The notes below the pieces were generated by a model. That model was not told the origin of the DNA. It saw only the letters and a program-made list of their open reading frames with translations, and searched no databases. Made by a program: the position numbers and the translations under genes. Shown one piece after another: positions 51,101-60,024 of a stretch of DNA of 64,000 nucleotides. Location of the stretch: NCBI RefSeq assembly GCF_030551255.1, contig NZ_CP130630.1, positions 5,375,501-5,439,500 of the forward strand, in the 5' to 3' direction. Positions within the stretch are counted from its first letter, which is position 1. Every line of letters begins with the position of its first letter. The stretch comes from Streptomyces sp. NL15-2K. Lineage in GTDB: Bacteria > Actinomycetota > Actinomycetes > Streptomycetales > Streptomycetaceae.

Positions 51101-53737
51101 TCACGGGAACAAAGGGTGGCCGTTGGCCGGTACGGTGACAGAACCATCGTGGAAGCGAAGGTGGAACGTGGCTCCTGTCCTCCGAGCCTGGAATTCTACT
51201 TCCTTGAACATCTTGGCATTGAGCTCTGCCATCGGCTGATGCACATCGAGAATCGCGACCTTCTTCGCGCCCACGACATCGGGCAGGAGCTGTTTGGCAG
51301 CACTCTTTGACGCGCTCCTGATGCCCTGGATGTTGTCGACGTCCTTCAACTGGTAACCGTAGTGCGGCGTGCCATCGGGGCGGAGCGTAGTGACATCCAG
51401 ATCGAGGCCGGTCGCCTCGTCCTTCAATTCGAATGCGAGGTGTGTGAAACCCTTGCTCTGCAAATCTGTCGCATGACTCAGCGCCATGTAGGCGGCCGGG
51501 ATCATGCCCTTCTGCTCGCCCTTGCTGCCCTGCTTGCACATGTTGAGGATCTCTTGGTAGTTCTTCGTGCCACTCAGATGCCCCCGAGAAAGGAGATCGG
51601 CAACCTCTGCGCCAAAGGGCTCCTTCCCCAAAGTGCGCAGAACCTTGGCCTGATCCGCAGCACTCATCTTCTCCCGGGTCAATGCCTCCGTCAGCGCGGC
51701 CTCCTGCTCAGGACGCATAGGCTCCGACGGAGGGCGAGAGGCATGTTCACCCGTGCTGTAGCGATCCGGTGAAATCTCGTCGATGGGGCGGCCACCCGAG
51801 TGCCCACCGCCAGGCAGGTCGGTGTGCCCGTTTGCAGGCGTAGCGTGACCAGCATCGGACGGGCTGCCGGCGCCCTCGTTACCGGAGCTTTGTATCTCGT
51901 GGTGGCTTCCGACCGACGGGCTGTCACCATGCCCGCCTGTTCCCCCATGGTCGTGACCATTACCGACAGGGCTGTCCGAGCCTCCCGTGTGACTGGACGG
52001 CGGTTCGTGACTGGCGGACGGTCCCTTCGTCAGGTCTTCGGCTCGGCCACCGGGCAGGTGGTCGCTCGCTGTGCCGCCGGGCAGGTCACCTCCAGTGTGG
52101 GCTGTGGGTACGTCGCCGCTCGCGTGGACAGCTGGGGTGGTGGGCACATCCTCGCCGACACGGCCCGCGTCACCGAGGTTGTCACTCAGGCTGTCGCCGA
52201 GGCGGATGTGCTGGCCGGCTTGTTCTGCGGTGTGGGCGCCCGCGCCAACCAGTGCCGGTGCCCTGACCGAGGAGTCAACCCGTGGCATGTCCGCGCCTGA
52301 TGCCAGGCTGCCCGACGTGCCCTTGTCGACCACGTCGGTGGGGGCGTTGTCGACGCTGTCGATGACGTTGCCGTGCTGGTCGAGGAGGTTACCGTCGGCG
52401 TCCATGTACTGGGCAGGGGAGCCGTCCGCGCTCGGCAGTTTCGTCGTGCCCGCCGGAACGACCGGGGTGTCGTGGGGGAGCTGGAAGTTGCCGTCCGGCA
52501 GCCGGGTCGCGCCCTCCGGGATCGCGGCGCCCTCGGGCAGATTCACCGTGCCGTCCGGCAGCTTGACCGCGCCTTCCGGCAGGGTGATCGCGTTGTCCGG
52601 GAGGGTGGGGATATCGATGTTCCCGACACCCTTCAGGCTGGCGGCGATGTCGCCGATCTTCGACAGGCCGGCGCCTGCGCCCTTGGCGATGTAGGTCATC
52701 GGGTCGAGGACCCGGCCCGCCTTGCCGGCCACGGACAGCGCCTTGGCCACCGCGCCCGCCTTGCCCGCACCGGCTGCCGCGCCGCCCGCGCCGCCGGTGA
52801 ACACGGTGGTCAGGACGTTGAAGGTGACCGCTCCGGCCGCGCGGGCGGGGTTCTTGCCCCACTCGTCCCACGCCACCAGCGCCTTGCCCGTCTCCTTCAT
52901 CGCCGTACGGGAGTCGCGCAACCAGGACGGCATCTTGTCGTCCGGCATCGTCCAGAACAGCGCGGCCGCCCCCGGGACCGCGCTGATCGCCAGACCTGTG
53001 GCCAGCTGCGCCAGCCCCTTCCACGCCTGGCCCATCGCCTCCCAGCCGCCGAAACCGACCAGCGTGCCGAGCCCCTTGATGGTGCCCCAGATGCCGTCGA
53101 CGATCAGGCCGTCCCACACGAACGACTTCACCCAGTGGCCGACCTCGTACCAGTGGTGCTTCTCCTCCACCGGGTCGCCCCACGGCACCTGGGCGTTCTT
53201 CATGTCGTCGGCGGAGAAGCCGTACTGGTCCTTGCGGTCCGAGCCGTCCCCGGCGACCATCTGCGTCCCGCCCCACAAGGCGGTGATCTTGTTGTGGCAG
53301 GTCCGCTCCGCAGCCCAGAACGCCGCAACCGTCGCGGTGATCTCGTCCCGGATCTGGTTGTGCTCATCGACCTTGTCGCCGTCGTACTCCCACTCGTCGT
53401 CATCCTTGACGGAATCGACGAACGTCACTGCCTTGGCCTTCAGCTCCTTCAGCTTGGCGTCCAGCGGCCGGATCTCCGTCGCGTACGACTCCAGGGCCGA
53501 CGACACCCTCTCCAGATCCGTGGCGAAACCGTCCGCCCGCTCCTTCACCGGCTTCGTCGTCGCGAACAACTGCTCCGCCTCGGGAGCGGTGTAGTACGCC
53601 GACAGGCCCTGGAACTGGGAATGTACGTCCTCGCCGGTCTTGCGGACGTTGCCCGCGTCCTTCTTCAGGTCCGCGTAGTCGATCTCCAACTGCGGCAGGT
53701 CACCCGTGAACTGCGGTATCTCCTCCGGCTTGAGCAC
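51101..53737 (-). CDS. Polymorphic toxin-like protein (WXG/LXG-type N terminus, nuclease-like C terminus)
   Basis: This 878-residue protein has layered architecture. Residues 1-130 are helical and coiled-coil rich (LPQLEIDYADLKKDAGNVRK), like ESX/LXG export domains. Residues about 200-370 include hydrophobic Gly/Ala segments (LATGLAISAVPGAAALFW, TGGAGGAAAGAGKAG). Residues about 375-440 have LPDG/LPEG repeats, and 450-690 are a Gly/Ser/His/Pro-rich stalk. The C-terminal 180 residues are a compact domain with LDLDVTTLRPDGTPHYGYQL-K, which fits a PD-(D/E)xK-type nuclease active site. GTG 53737 follows GAGGGG. Toxin function is inferred. Confidence 0.78.
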   Translation of the reverse strand: MLKPEEIPQFTGDLPQLEIDYADLKKDAGNVRKTGEDVHSQFQGLSAYYTAPEAEQLFATTKPVKERADGFATDLERVSSALESYATEIRPLDAKLKELKAKAVTFVDSVKDDDEWEYDGDKVDEHNQIRDEITATVAAFWAAERTCHNKITALWGGTQMVAGDGSDRKDQYGFSADDMKNAQVPWGDPVEEKHHWYEVGHWVKSFVWDGLIVDGIWGTIKGLGTLVGFGGWEAMGQAWKGLAQLATGLAISAVPGAAALFWTMPDDKMPSWLRDSRTAMKETGKALVAWDEWGKNPARAAGAVTFNVLTTVFTGGAGGAAAGAGKAGAVAKALSVAGKAGRVLDPMTYIAKGAGAGLSKIGDIAASLKGVGNIDIPTLPDNAITLPEGAVKLPDGTVNLPEGAAIPEGATRLPDGNFQLPHDTPVVPAGTTKLPSADGSPAQYMDADGNLLDQHGNVIDSVDNAPTDVVDKGTSGSLASGADMPRVDSSVRAPALVGAGAHTAEQAGQHIRLGDSLSDNLGDAGRVGEDVPTTPAVHASGDVPTAHTGGDLPGGTASDHLPGGRAEDLTKGPSASHEPPSSHTGGSDSPVGNGHDHGGTGGHGDSPSVGSHHEIQSSGNEGAGSPSDAGHATPANGHTDLPGGGHSGGRPIDEISPDRYSTGEHASRPPSEPMRPEQEAALTEALTREKMSAADQAKVLRTLGKEPFGAEVADLLSRGHLSGTKNYQEILNMCKQGSKGEQKGMIPAAYMALSHATDLQSKGFTHLAFELKDEATGLDLDVTTLRPDGTPHYGYQLKDVDNIQGIRSASKSAAKQLLPDVVGAKKVAILDVHQPMAELNAKMFKEVEFQARRTGATFHLRFHDGSVTVPANGHPLFP

Positions 53738-53920
53738 GCTGCCCCTCGCCCCCACTGCTCCCGCACGTCGCCGACTCGATCATCTGTATCAATGGACGCG
53801 TTGCAACCGCAATACGGTTCTGGCCAACGGTCGCTACTCGGACGGCCTCTGCCGTGGTGGTCGTGAGGAGTGGGACTACTGCCGCCGGTCGAACGGGTGC
53901 CGTGGGGCCGCTCGCTTCTT

Positions 53921-54066
53921 GGCGTGAGCGCCTTCACCGGCTGACCTCCGGCTGACCCCGGGTCAGCGATCAGCGATCAGCGAATCGAACGGGTCGCGGC
54001 ATCCCGCCGCGGCCCGTTCGTCATGAGAACATCATCTCGACACTCACCCCATCCGACTGGCCGTCA
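53921..54066. repeat. Direct repeat DR-R
   Basis: This carries the last seven codons and stop of the sedolisin gene (GVSAFTG-stop) without the rest of that gene, then a hairpin block and CCGACTGGCCGTCA, all as in 46951-47104. It contains a local triplication of CAGCGAT. The sequence from 53738 to 53920, upstream of the toxin start, holds no recognisable gene. Confidence 0.85.
53987..54019. terminator. Copy of sedolisin terminator
   Basis: GAACGGGTCGCGGC/GCCGCGGCCCGTTC with loop ATCCC differs from the hairpin at 47031 by one base in the left arm, which can still pair as U-G in RNA. Confidence 0.8.
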
Positions 54067-54384
54067 AAAAACGCGCTGGGTCGAAAAATTCGCAAAAAGG
54101 GTCAACGACGGAACCACACGACAGGTTTCGCCCAGGCCTCATTGCCCGGCGTGACCTGCCGTGATACACAGAGTGACCATACGGCTCCCGGCATACCGCC
54201 CACACCTGTTCGAGGGACCCCCCGAGGCATCGATGCGGGCTGGTGGCAAGGTATTCGTACGAAACCCGCCAATCAATGACGCCAAGTCGACATGCGACAG
54301 CGCCATCGTCGGCGAGAATGAGAGCTGACCTCTGCGCCAGTGCAGGGGGAGAAGCGGAACTACCCACCAGGGGCGGTGACTTAC
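54067..54384 (+). promoter_or_regulatory. Upstream region of cmd operon
   Basis: This 318-bp non-coding stretch is more AT-rich than its surroundings (AAAAAACGCG, AAAAATTCGCAAAAAGGG). It contains a perfect palindrome TTCGTACGAA at 54254-54263. It must hold the promoter of the six-gene cmd operon; no consensus promoter can be placed with confidence. Confidence 0.5.
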
Positions 54385-54693
54385 ATGTTCTTCGCGGCCG
54401 ACGAGGGCGACATCAACACCATTATCGGCGGGATCGCTCCGGACTGGGGGCCCTTCGGCAGCCTGGGCAACGAGGCGAAGGTGATGATCGAGGTCGTGAT
54501 GGCGGTGGCCATCCTGCTCTGCCTCGGTATCGCTATCTGGGGCGCTGCGAAGCAGCGCATCGGCGCCACCGCCCTGCGGGACACCTTCAGTGCGGAACAA
54601 GGCAAGGGCCTCATCATCGCGGGCCTGACAGGCGTCTTCATCATCGGCTCGCTCGGCACACTCTTCACCATCGTGTACGGCATGGCCGTGTAG
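54385..54693 (+). CDS. cmdF: Small two-helix membrane protein CmdF
   Basis: This 102-residue protein has two membrane helices (VMIEVVMAVAILLCLGIAIW and GLIIAGLTGVFIIGSLGTLF) joined by a basic loop (AAKQRIGATALRD). Size and layout recall VirB2/VirB3-type small subunits of type IV secretion systems. It is first of six co-directional genes matching, from memory, cmdF-A (SCO4131-4126) of S. coelicolor, needed for sporulation and chromosome segregation. ATG 54385 follows AGGGGCGG; GTG 54376 is possible. Confidence 0.72.
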   Translation: MFFAADEGDINTIIGGIAPDWGPFGSLGNEAKVMIEVVMAVAILLCLGIAIWGAAKQRIGATALRDTFSAEQGKGLIIAGLTGVFIIGSLGTLFTIVYGMAV

Positions 54694-54870
54694 GCGGGCG
54701 GCCGGCCGGGCGCGCCCGGTTTCCCCACCACCCCATCCGTCCGTCGTGCCCACCGGCTGAGGTTGCGTTTCCTTGATGTCGAGTCACCACACCGCGCCCG
54801 CGCGGGAACCAGCACGGCTACCGTCGTACTCCTACGCGTTTTCGCACGACGTCGAGGGAGCGTACGCGGC

Positions 54871-55701
54871 ATGAGTTTCGGTGACGGGCAGGAGCCCTCA
54901 GACGGTTTCGGCGGCACGGGACACACTCGCACGCGCCTGCCCGAGGGCGGTGGCGACGTCTACGGAGGCGCGCGGCGGGGTGGCCGCTCGTCCTCGCGGA
55001 GCCTGATCACGGTCGTCGGCGTGATCGTCCTCCTCATCGCGGCGATCGCCTTCGCGAACCGTGGCGGAGACGATTCCTCATCGGCGGACGGGGCAGGTTC
55101 ACAGCCGGAGGCTGCGTCGACGGCCGCGAGCGGGGAGAAGCCGGTGCAGGCGAAGGCCGGGGGGATTCCGGCGGGGTTTGCGCGGGATGAGCAGGGGGCG
55201 GAGAGTGCGGCCGCGAATTATGCGGTGACGTTGGTCTCGGCCGACATCCTCAAGCCGACCCTCAGAGCCGAGATCGTCCGGCAGGTCTTCGTCGCCGACA
55301 AGCAGGCCGCCTTGGCGGACAAGTTCAACAAGGCGTACTCCAAGGAGTTCCTGAGCAACATCGGTCTGGACGAGAACGGCAACGCGACGGCGGGCAACAC
55401 CTACGTCTCACGCACCGTCCCGGTCGGCACCAAGGTCACCAGCTACGCGGACACCAGTGCCACCGCCGAGGTCTGGTGCACCGGGCTGTACGGCACTGCG
55501 GGGACAGACTCGACCAACCCGGTCACCAGTGACTGGTTCACCATGACGCTCCAGCTGCGCTGGGTGGACGGCGACTGGAAGGTCGACAGCTTCTCCCAGA
55601 AGGACGGCCCCGCGCCCGTCCCCGGCGACGACAAGGCATCCAGCGCCGACGAGATGGCCAAGGCCGTCGAGGAGTACGGAGGGTTCACGTATGCCCGGTA
55701 G
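54871..55701 (+). CDS. cmdE: Single-pass membrane protein CmdE (VirB8-like)
   Basis: This 276-residue protein has a cytoplasmic Gly/Arg-rich N terminus, one helix (LITVVGVIVLLIAAIAFA, about residues 48-65), an Ala/Ser linker, and an extracytoplasmic domain (AAANYAVTLVSADILKPTLR, WFTMTLQLRWVDGDWKVDSF) with the size and topology of VirB8/TcpC NTF2-like domains. ATG 54871 follows GAGGGAG by about 11 bases. The 3' end overlaps cmdD. Confidence 0.75.
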   Translation: MSFGDGQEPSDGFGGTGHTRTRLPEGGGDVYGGARRGGRSSSRSLITVVGVIVLLIAAIAFANRGGDDSSSADGAGSQPEAASTAASGEKPVQAKAGGIPAGFARDEQGAESAAANYAVTLVSADILKPTLRAEIVRQVFVADKQAALADKFNKAYSKEFLSNIGLDENGNATAGNTYVSRTVPVGTKVTSYADTSATAEVWCTGLYGTAGTDSTNPVTSDWFTMTLQLRWVDGDWKVDSFSQKDGPAPVPGDDKASSADEMAKAVEEYGGFTYAR

Positions 55702-57022
55702 CCCGCGCCGCGTACTCAAGGTCGCCGCAGCCCTCACGGCCGTACAGACGACAGTTCTGATGCTGGCCACCCGGGCTGTGGCGGCCCCCACGCCGTCTCC
55801 GTCACCGTCGGACGGCAACTGCGACCTCATCGTCGGCCCCGCCAAGGAGTACTGCGAACAGGACGGCGGCTCACGCCGCAGCGGCGGCACCTCCACCCTC
55901 GACCCCACCTCAACCCTCGACCCCCTCTCCTCCCTCGCAAAAGGCTGCGCCGACGCCGCCGCCTGGACCGTCGACAAGCTCAGCGAGGCCGTAAAAGAAA
56001 CCGCGAACGTCGACTTCACGAACCAGAAGTTCCTCCAGCAGTACGCCGTCGTCTTCGCCGCGTCGACGATCCTCACGCTCCTCCTCTGGCTGCTGGCCGT
56101 AGCCAAGCGAGCAGTACGAGGCGTCCCCCTCACCACCGCCATCAGCGAAGCGATCGGCTTCCTCTGGCTCACCGTCCTCGCGTCCGCCTTCACGCCGCTG
56201 ATCCTCTACACGGTCGTATCGGCCACGGACGGCGTCTCAGAGGTCCTCGCGAAAACCACCGGCGACCAGACGGACGCCTTCTTCGGCACGTTCTCCGGCG
56301 CCCTCAAGAAGGGCGAGGACATCGGCGGCGGCCCGATCATGCTGATCGTCGTGTCGCTGGTCAGCATCCTCGCCGCCGGCGTGCTCTGGCTGGAGCTCGT
56401 CATCCGCGCCGCCCTGCTCTACGTCGGCGCCCTGCTCGGCACCGTCGTCTACGCCGGACTCGTCGACAAGAACCTGTGGGGCCACGTCCGCCGCTGGGCG
56501 GGCATCATGATCGCGGTGATTCTCGTCAAGCCGGTCATCGTCATCGTGCTCGGCCTCGCCGGCGCGCTGTCCGCCGACGACGGCCCCGACGCCTTCTCCG
56601 CCGTCGTCTCCGGCCTCGCCATCATCCTGCTCGCGATCTTCGCCAGCGCGATGATCTACCGTTTCGTCCCCGGTTTCGGCGACGAGCTCGCCCACTCCCG
56701 CAGCAACCGCATCATGCAGGGGGCCGAGGGCAAGGCCGCCGCCGTCATCAGCTCCCCGGCGACCCTGGTCGCCCAGGGCATCAAGACCCACAGCAGCCGC
56801 GCGGACAACAACGGCGGCCAGGCCACAGGCTCCAACGCCCCCCGCCCGAGCAACCCCGCCTCCGGCGGAGTCGCCGCGCACAGCTCGCGCCCCTCGAGCG
56901 GAGGCAGCGGATCCGTCCCCTCCGCCGCACCCGCTCCCCGTTCGAGCAGCCCGGTGAATACCCCCCACGCCAGCAACACACGCAACAGCAGTACCAACCG
57001 CACGGGAGGTGAAGGGCGTTGA
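55691..57022 (+). CDS. cmdD: Multi-pass membrane protein CmdD (VirB6/TrbL-like)
   Basis: This 443-residue protein has a cleavable-looking leader, a Ser/Thr/Pro linker, about six membrane helices between residues 115 and 330 (FAASTILTLLLWLLAVAKRA, IMLIVVSLVSILAAGVLWLE, IMIAVILVKPVIVIVLGLAG) and a low-complexity Ser/Asn/Pro cytoplasmic tail of about 90 residues. This is the topology of VirB6/TrbL channel subunits. ATG 55691 overlaps cmdE by 11 bp and its stop overlaps the TTG of cmdC. Confidence 0.78.
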   Translation: MPGSPRRVLKVAAALTAVQTTVLMLATRAVAAPTPSPSPSDGNCDLIVGPAKEYCEQDGGSRRSGGTSTLDPTSTLDPLSSLAKGCADAAAWTVDKLSEAVKETANVDFTNQKFLQQYAVVFAASTILTLLLWLLAVAKRAVRGVPLTTAISEAIGFLWLTVLASAFTPLILYTVVSATDGVSEVLAKTTGDQTDAFFGTFSGALKKGEDIGGGPIMLIVVSLVSILAAGVLWLELVIRAALLYVGALLGTVVYAGLVDKNLWGHVRRWAGIMIAVILVKPVIVIVLGLAGALSADDGPDAFSAVVSGLAIILLAIFASAMIYRFVPGFGDELAHSRSNRIMQGAEGKAAAVISSPATLVAQGIKTHSSRADNNGGQATGSNAPRPSNPASGGVAAHSSRPSSGGSGSVPSAAPAPRSSSPVNTPHASNTRNSSTNRTGGEGR

Positions 57023-58578
57023 CGACCGAGTCCCACGTGTCCCATCCGGTCACGCCCCGCCGTACATATCTGATCGGCCGCGCCCGGCCGAACGCGATGG
57101 TCGGCCGGAATCGTGAAACCGGCGAGATCGCGCTCATCATCGTCGGCGCGTTCCTCGGCATGATGTGCGGGCTCCTCGTCCCGGTGCTGTCCCTGCGCAT
57201 CGTGCTGCTGGTCGGCCTGCCGATGCTCGCGCTGGCCGCGGTGTACGTGCCGTACAAGCGCCGCACCTTCTACAAGTGGTTCGAGATCAACCGCAGCTAC
57301 AAGCGGACCGTCAAGCAGAACGCCACCTACCGCTCCGCGGTCATGGAGGCCGGCATCCGCATCGACGGCCGCGAGGTCGAGATCGGCCCGCCGCCCGGCA
57401 TCGGCCGCATCACCTGGCTGGCCGCCCCGTTCGGCCCCGACGAGATCGCCGTACTCCTCCACGCCGACCGTCGCACGGTGACCGCGGCGATCGAGATCGA
57501 AGGCCCGGGCGTGGGCCTGCGCGACTCCGAGGACCAGGAAGCCCTCGTCGACCGCTTCGGCACCCTCCTCAAGCACGTGGCCAACGGCGACGGCTTCGTC
57601 ACCCGGCTGCAGATGCTCGCCCGCACCCTCCCCGCCGACCCGGACGCCCACGCCAAGGACGTCGCCGTACGCGGCGACGAGAGGGCGCCGGGGTGGCTGC
57701 AGCAGTCGTACGACCAGCTGCAGTCGATGGTGTCGACGAGCAGCGAGCAGCACCGCGCCTACCTCGTCGCCTGTATGCACTACACGCGCGAGCTGGCCGC
57801 CGAGGCCCATGCCATGGCCCGCGCCGCCCGCCCGCAGAACGGCCGCAAGCTGGACCGGGACGCCGGCCTCGCCGTCGTCATGGCCCGCGAGCTCACCGAC
57901 ATCTGCTCGCGTCTGCAGGAGGCCGACATCCGGGTGCGCCAGCCGCTCGGCCAGGGACGGCTCGCGTCGCTCATCCACTCCATGTACGACCCCGACCACC
58001 CCATCGACCACATCCAGGCGATGACCAAGCGCAACGCCTGGCCGGCCGAGCTGGACGCCATGGAGCCGACGTACCTCCAGGCCAAGACCCGGGAGTCCTC
58101 CACCCGCGCCCCCTGGTGCCACGCCACCGCCTGGGTGAAGGAGTGGCCGATGACCCCGGTCGGCGTCAACTTCCTCGCCCCGCTCCTCGTCCACACCCCG
58201 GACGTCATCCGCACGGTCGCCGTGACGATGGACCTCGAACCCACCGAGGTCGCCATCGAGCGCATGCTCACCGAGAAGACGAACGACGAGGCCGAGGCGT
58301 CCCGCGCCGCCAAGATGAACCGGACCGTCGACCCGCGCGACATCGCCGCCCACAACCGCCTCGACCAGCGCGGCGAGGACCTCGCCAGCGGCGCGGCCGG
58401 CGTCAACCTCGTCGGCTACATCACCGTCTCCTCCCGCACTCCCGAGGCCCTGGCCCGCGACAAGCGGACCATCCGGGCCTCGGCCGGAAAGTCGTACCTG
58501 AAGCTGGAGTGGTGCGACCGCGAGCACCATCGCGCCTTCGTGAACACCCTTCCGTTCGCCACCGGCATTCGAAGGTAG
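57019..58578 (+). CDS. cmdC: SCO6880-family membrane protein CmdC
   Basis: This 519-residue protein has two N-terminal helices (EIALIIVGAFLGMMCGLLVP, IVLLVGLPMLALAAVYVPYK) followed by a large cytoplasmic domain (WLQQSYDQLQSMVSTSSEQH, ARELTDICSRLQEADIRVRQ, YITVSSRTPEALARDKRTIR). It matches the SCO6880-type family found in actinobacterial conjugation-like clusters, whose C-terminal domain resembles the N-terminal domain of VirB4. Together with CmdB it would make up a split VirB4. TTG 57019 has GGAGGTGAAGGG upstream and overlaps the cmdD stop. Confidence 0.8.
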   Translation: MTTESHVSHPVTPRRTYLIGRARPNAMVGRNRETGEIALIIVGAFLGMMCGLLVPVLSLRIVLLVGLPMLALAAVYVPYKRRTFYKWFEINRSYKRTVKQNATYRSAVMEAGIRIDGREVEIGPPPGIGRITWLAAPFGPDEIAVLLHADRRTVTAAIEIEGPGVGLRDSEDQEALVDRFGTLLKHVANGDGFVTRLQMLARTLPADPDAHAKDVAVRGDERAPGWLQQSYDQLQSMVSTSSEQHRAYLVACMHYTRELAAEAHAMARAARPQNGRKLDRDAGLAVVMARELTDICSRLQEADIRVRQPLGQGRLASLIHSMYDPDHPIDHIQAMTKRNAWPAELDAMEPTYLQAKTRESSTRAPWCHATAWVKEWPMTPVGVNFLAPLLVHTPDVIRTVAVTMDLEPTEVAIERMLTEKTNDEAEASRAAKMNRTVDPRDIAAHNRLDQRGEDLASGAAGVNLVGYITVSSRTPEALARDKRTIRASAGKSYLKLEWCDREHHRAFVNTLPFATGIRR

Positions 58579-58590
58579 AGGGGCCGCCGC

Positions 58591-60006
58591 ATGCGGGATC
58601 CGATGTCCATCCTCACCGACGCCTTCACGTCCTTCCTGTTCGGGAAGGTCGAGACGACCCGAATGCCGGTACGCACCTCCACGGGCCAGGCCCAGGCGGT
58701 CTACCTCCCGACCGCCGCCCCCGGCCTCGGCGACTCGGGCGTCATCATCGGCCGCGAGGTCTACTCCGGGAAGGGCTACATCTACGACCCCTTCCAGCTG
58801 TACGGCCAGCAGCTCCCGGCACCGCACTGGCTGGTCCTCGGAGAGTCCGGCAACGGCAAGTCGGCCCTTGAGAAGACGTACGTCCTACGACAGCTGCGCT
58901 TCCGCGACCGTCAGGTCGTCGTCCTGGACGCGCAGGGCGAGGACGGCGTCGGTGAATGGAACCTGATCGCGCAGGAGCTGGGGATAACTCCTGTCCGGCT
59001 GGACCCGATGGCGGCGCTGGATCACGGGATCCGCCTCAATCCCCTCGACCCGGCGATCACGACCACGGGACAGCTCGCCCTGCTGCGGACCATCATCGAG
59101 GTCGCGCTGGGGCACGGCCTGGACGAGCGCTCGGGCTTCGCGCTCAAGGTCGCCCACGCCTACGTCAACGAGACGATCGTCGAACGCCAGCCCGTCCTGA
59201 TGGACATCGTCGAGCAGCTACGGCACCCCGAGCCGGAGTCGGCCGAGGCGATGAACGTCGACATAGACGACGTACGGGCGTGGGGACTTGATGTGGCGCT
59301 GGTCCTCGACCGTCTGGTCGACGGTGACCTGCGCGGCATGTTCGACGGCCCGACCACGGTCGGCATCGACCTGGACGCCCCCCTCATCGTCTTCGACCTG
59401 TCCCACATCGACCGCAACTCCATCGCCATGCCGATCCTGATGGCGATCGTCGGCGTGTGGCTGGAGCACACCTGGATCCGCCCCGACCGGAAGAAGCGCA
59501 TCTTCCTGGTCGAGGAGGCCTGGCACATCATCAACAGCCCGTTCGTGGCGCAGCTGTTCCAGCGGCTGCTGAAGTTCGGGCGCCGGCTGGGTCTGTCCTT
59601 CGTGGCGGTCGTCCACCACTTGAGCGACGTGGTGGACGGAGCGGCGGCGAAGGAGGCGGCGGCCATCCTGAAGATGGCGTCGACGCGGACGATCTACGCC
59701 CAGAAAGCGGACGAGGCGAGGGCGACGGGCCGGGTGCTCGGCCTGCCCAGGTGGGCGGTCGAGATCATCCCGAGCCTGACCCCCGGTATCGCCGTCTGGG
59801 ACGTCAACGGCAATGTCCAGGTCGTCAAACACCTGGTCACCGAGACCGAACGCCCGCTGGTCTTCACCGACCGCGCGATGACCGAGTCGTCCGCCGAACG
59901 CGAGCGGACGGACGACGCGCTGCGCGCGGCCGAGCTGGAGGCGGAGGAACGGGCGGCGGCGTTCGTGGAACAGCATCTCGGCGACTCCGAGTCGACGGTG
60001 GCGTAG
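58591..60006 (+). CDS. cmdB: VirB4-like ATPase CmdB
   Basis: This 471-residue ATPase has Walker A GESGNGKS (84-91), Walker B KRIFLVEEAWHIIN, and further VirB4/TraC motifs (LKFGRRLGLSFVAVVHHLSD, MASTRTIYAQKADEARATGR, LTPGIAVWDVNGNVQVVKHL). It corresponds to the motor half of VirB4. From memory, CmdB is the predicted ATP/GTP-binding protein of the S. coelicolor cluster and its ATPase motif is essential. ATG 58591 follows AGGGGCCG 12 bp after cmdC. Confidence 0.87.
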   Translation: MRDPMSILTDAFTSFLFGKVETTRMPVRTSTGQAQAVYLPTAAPGLGDSGVIIGREVYSGKGYIYDPFQLYGQQLPAPHWLVLGESGNGKSALEKTYVLRQLRFRDRQVVVLDAQGEDGVGEWNLIAQELGITPVRLDPMAALDHGIRLNPLDPAITTTGQLALLRTIIEVALGHGLDERSGFALKVAHAYVNETIVERQPVLMDIVEQLRHPEPESAEAMNVDIDDVRAWGLDVALVLDRLVDGDLRGMFDGPTTVGIDLDAPLIVFDLSHIDRNSIAMPILMAIVGVWLEHTWIRPDRKKRIFLVEEAWHIINSPFVAQLFQRLLKFGRRLGLSFVAVVHHLSDVVDGAAAKEAAAILKMASTRTIYAQKADEARATGRVLGLPRWAVEIIPSLTPGIAVWDVNGNVQVVKHLVTETERPLVFTDRAMTESSAERERTDDALRAAELEAEERAAAFVEQHLGDSESTVA

Positions 60007-60024
60007 CAGGCCTAGGGGGAGCCC

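Noticed and set aside
47105..53920. Integrative element with its own integrase
   Set aside because: The bracketed segment has no integrase, excisionase or tRNA gene end, so only the direct-repeat structure is claimed.
54253..54264. TTCGTACGAA palindrome as a defined regulator site before cmdF
   Set aside because: A single 10-bp palindrome with no second site or known matching regulator is too weak to name.
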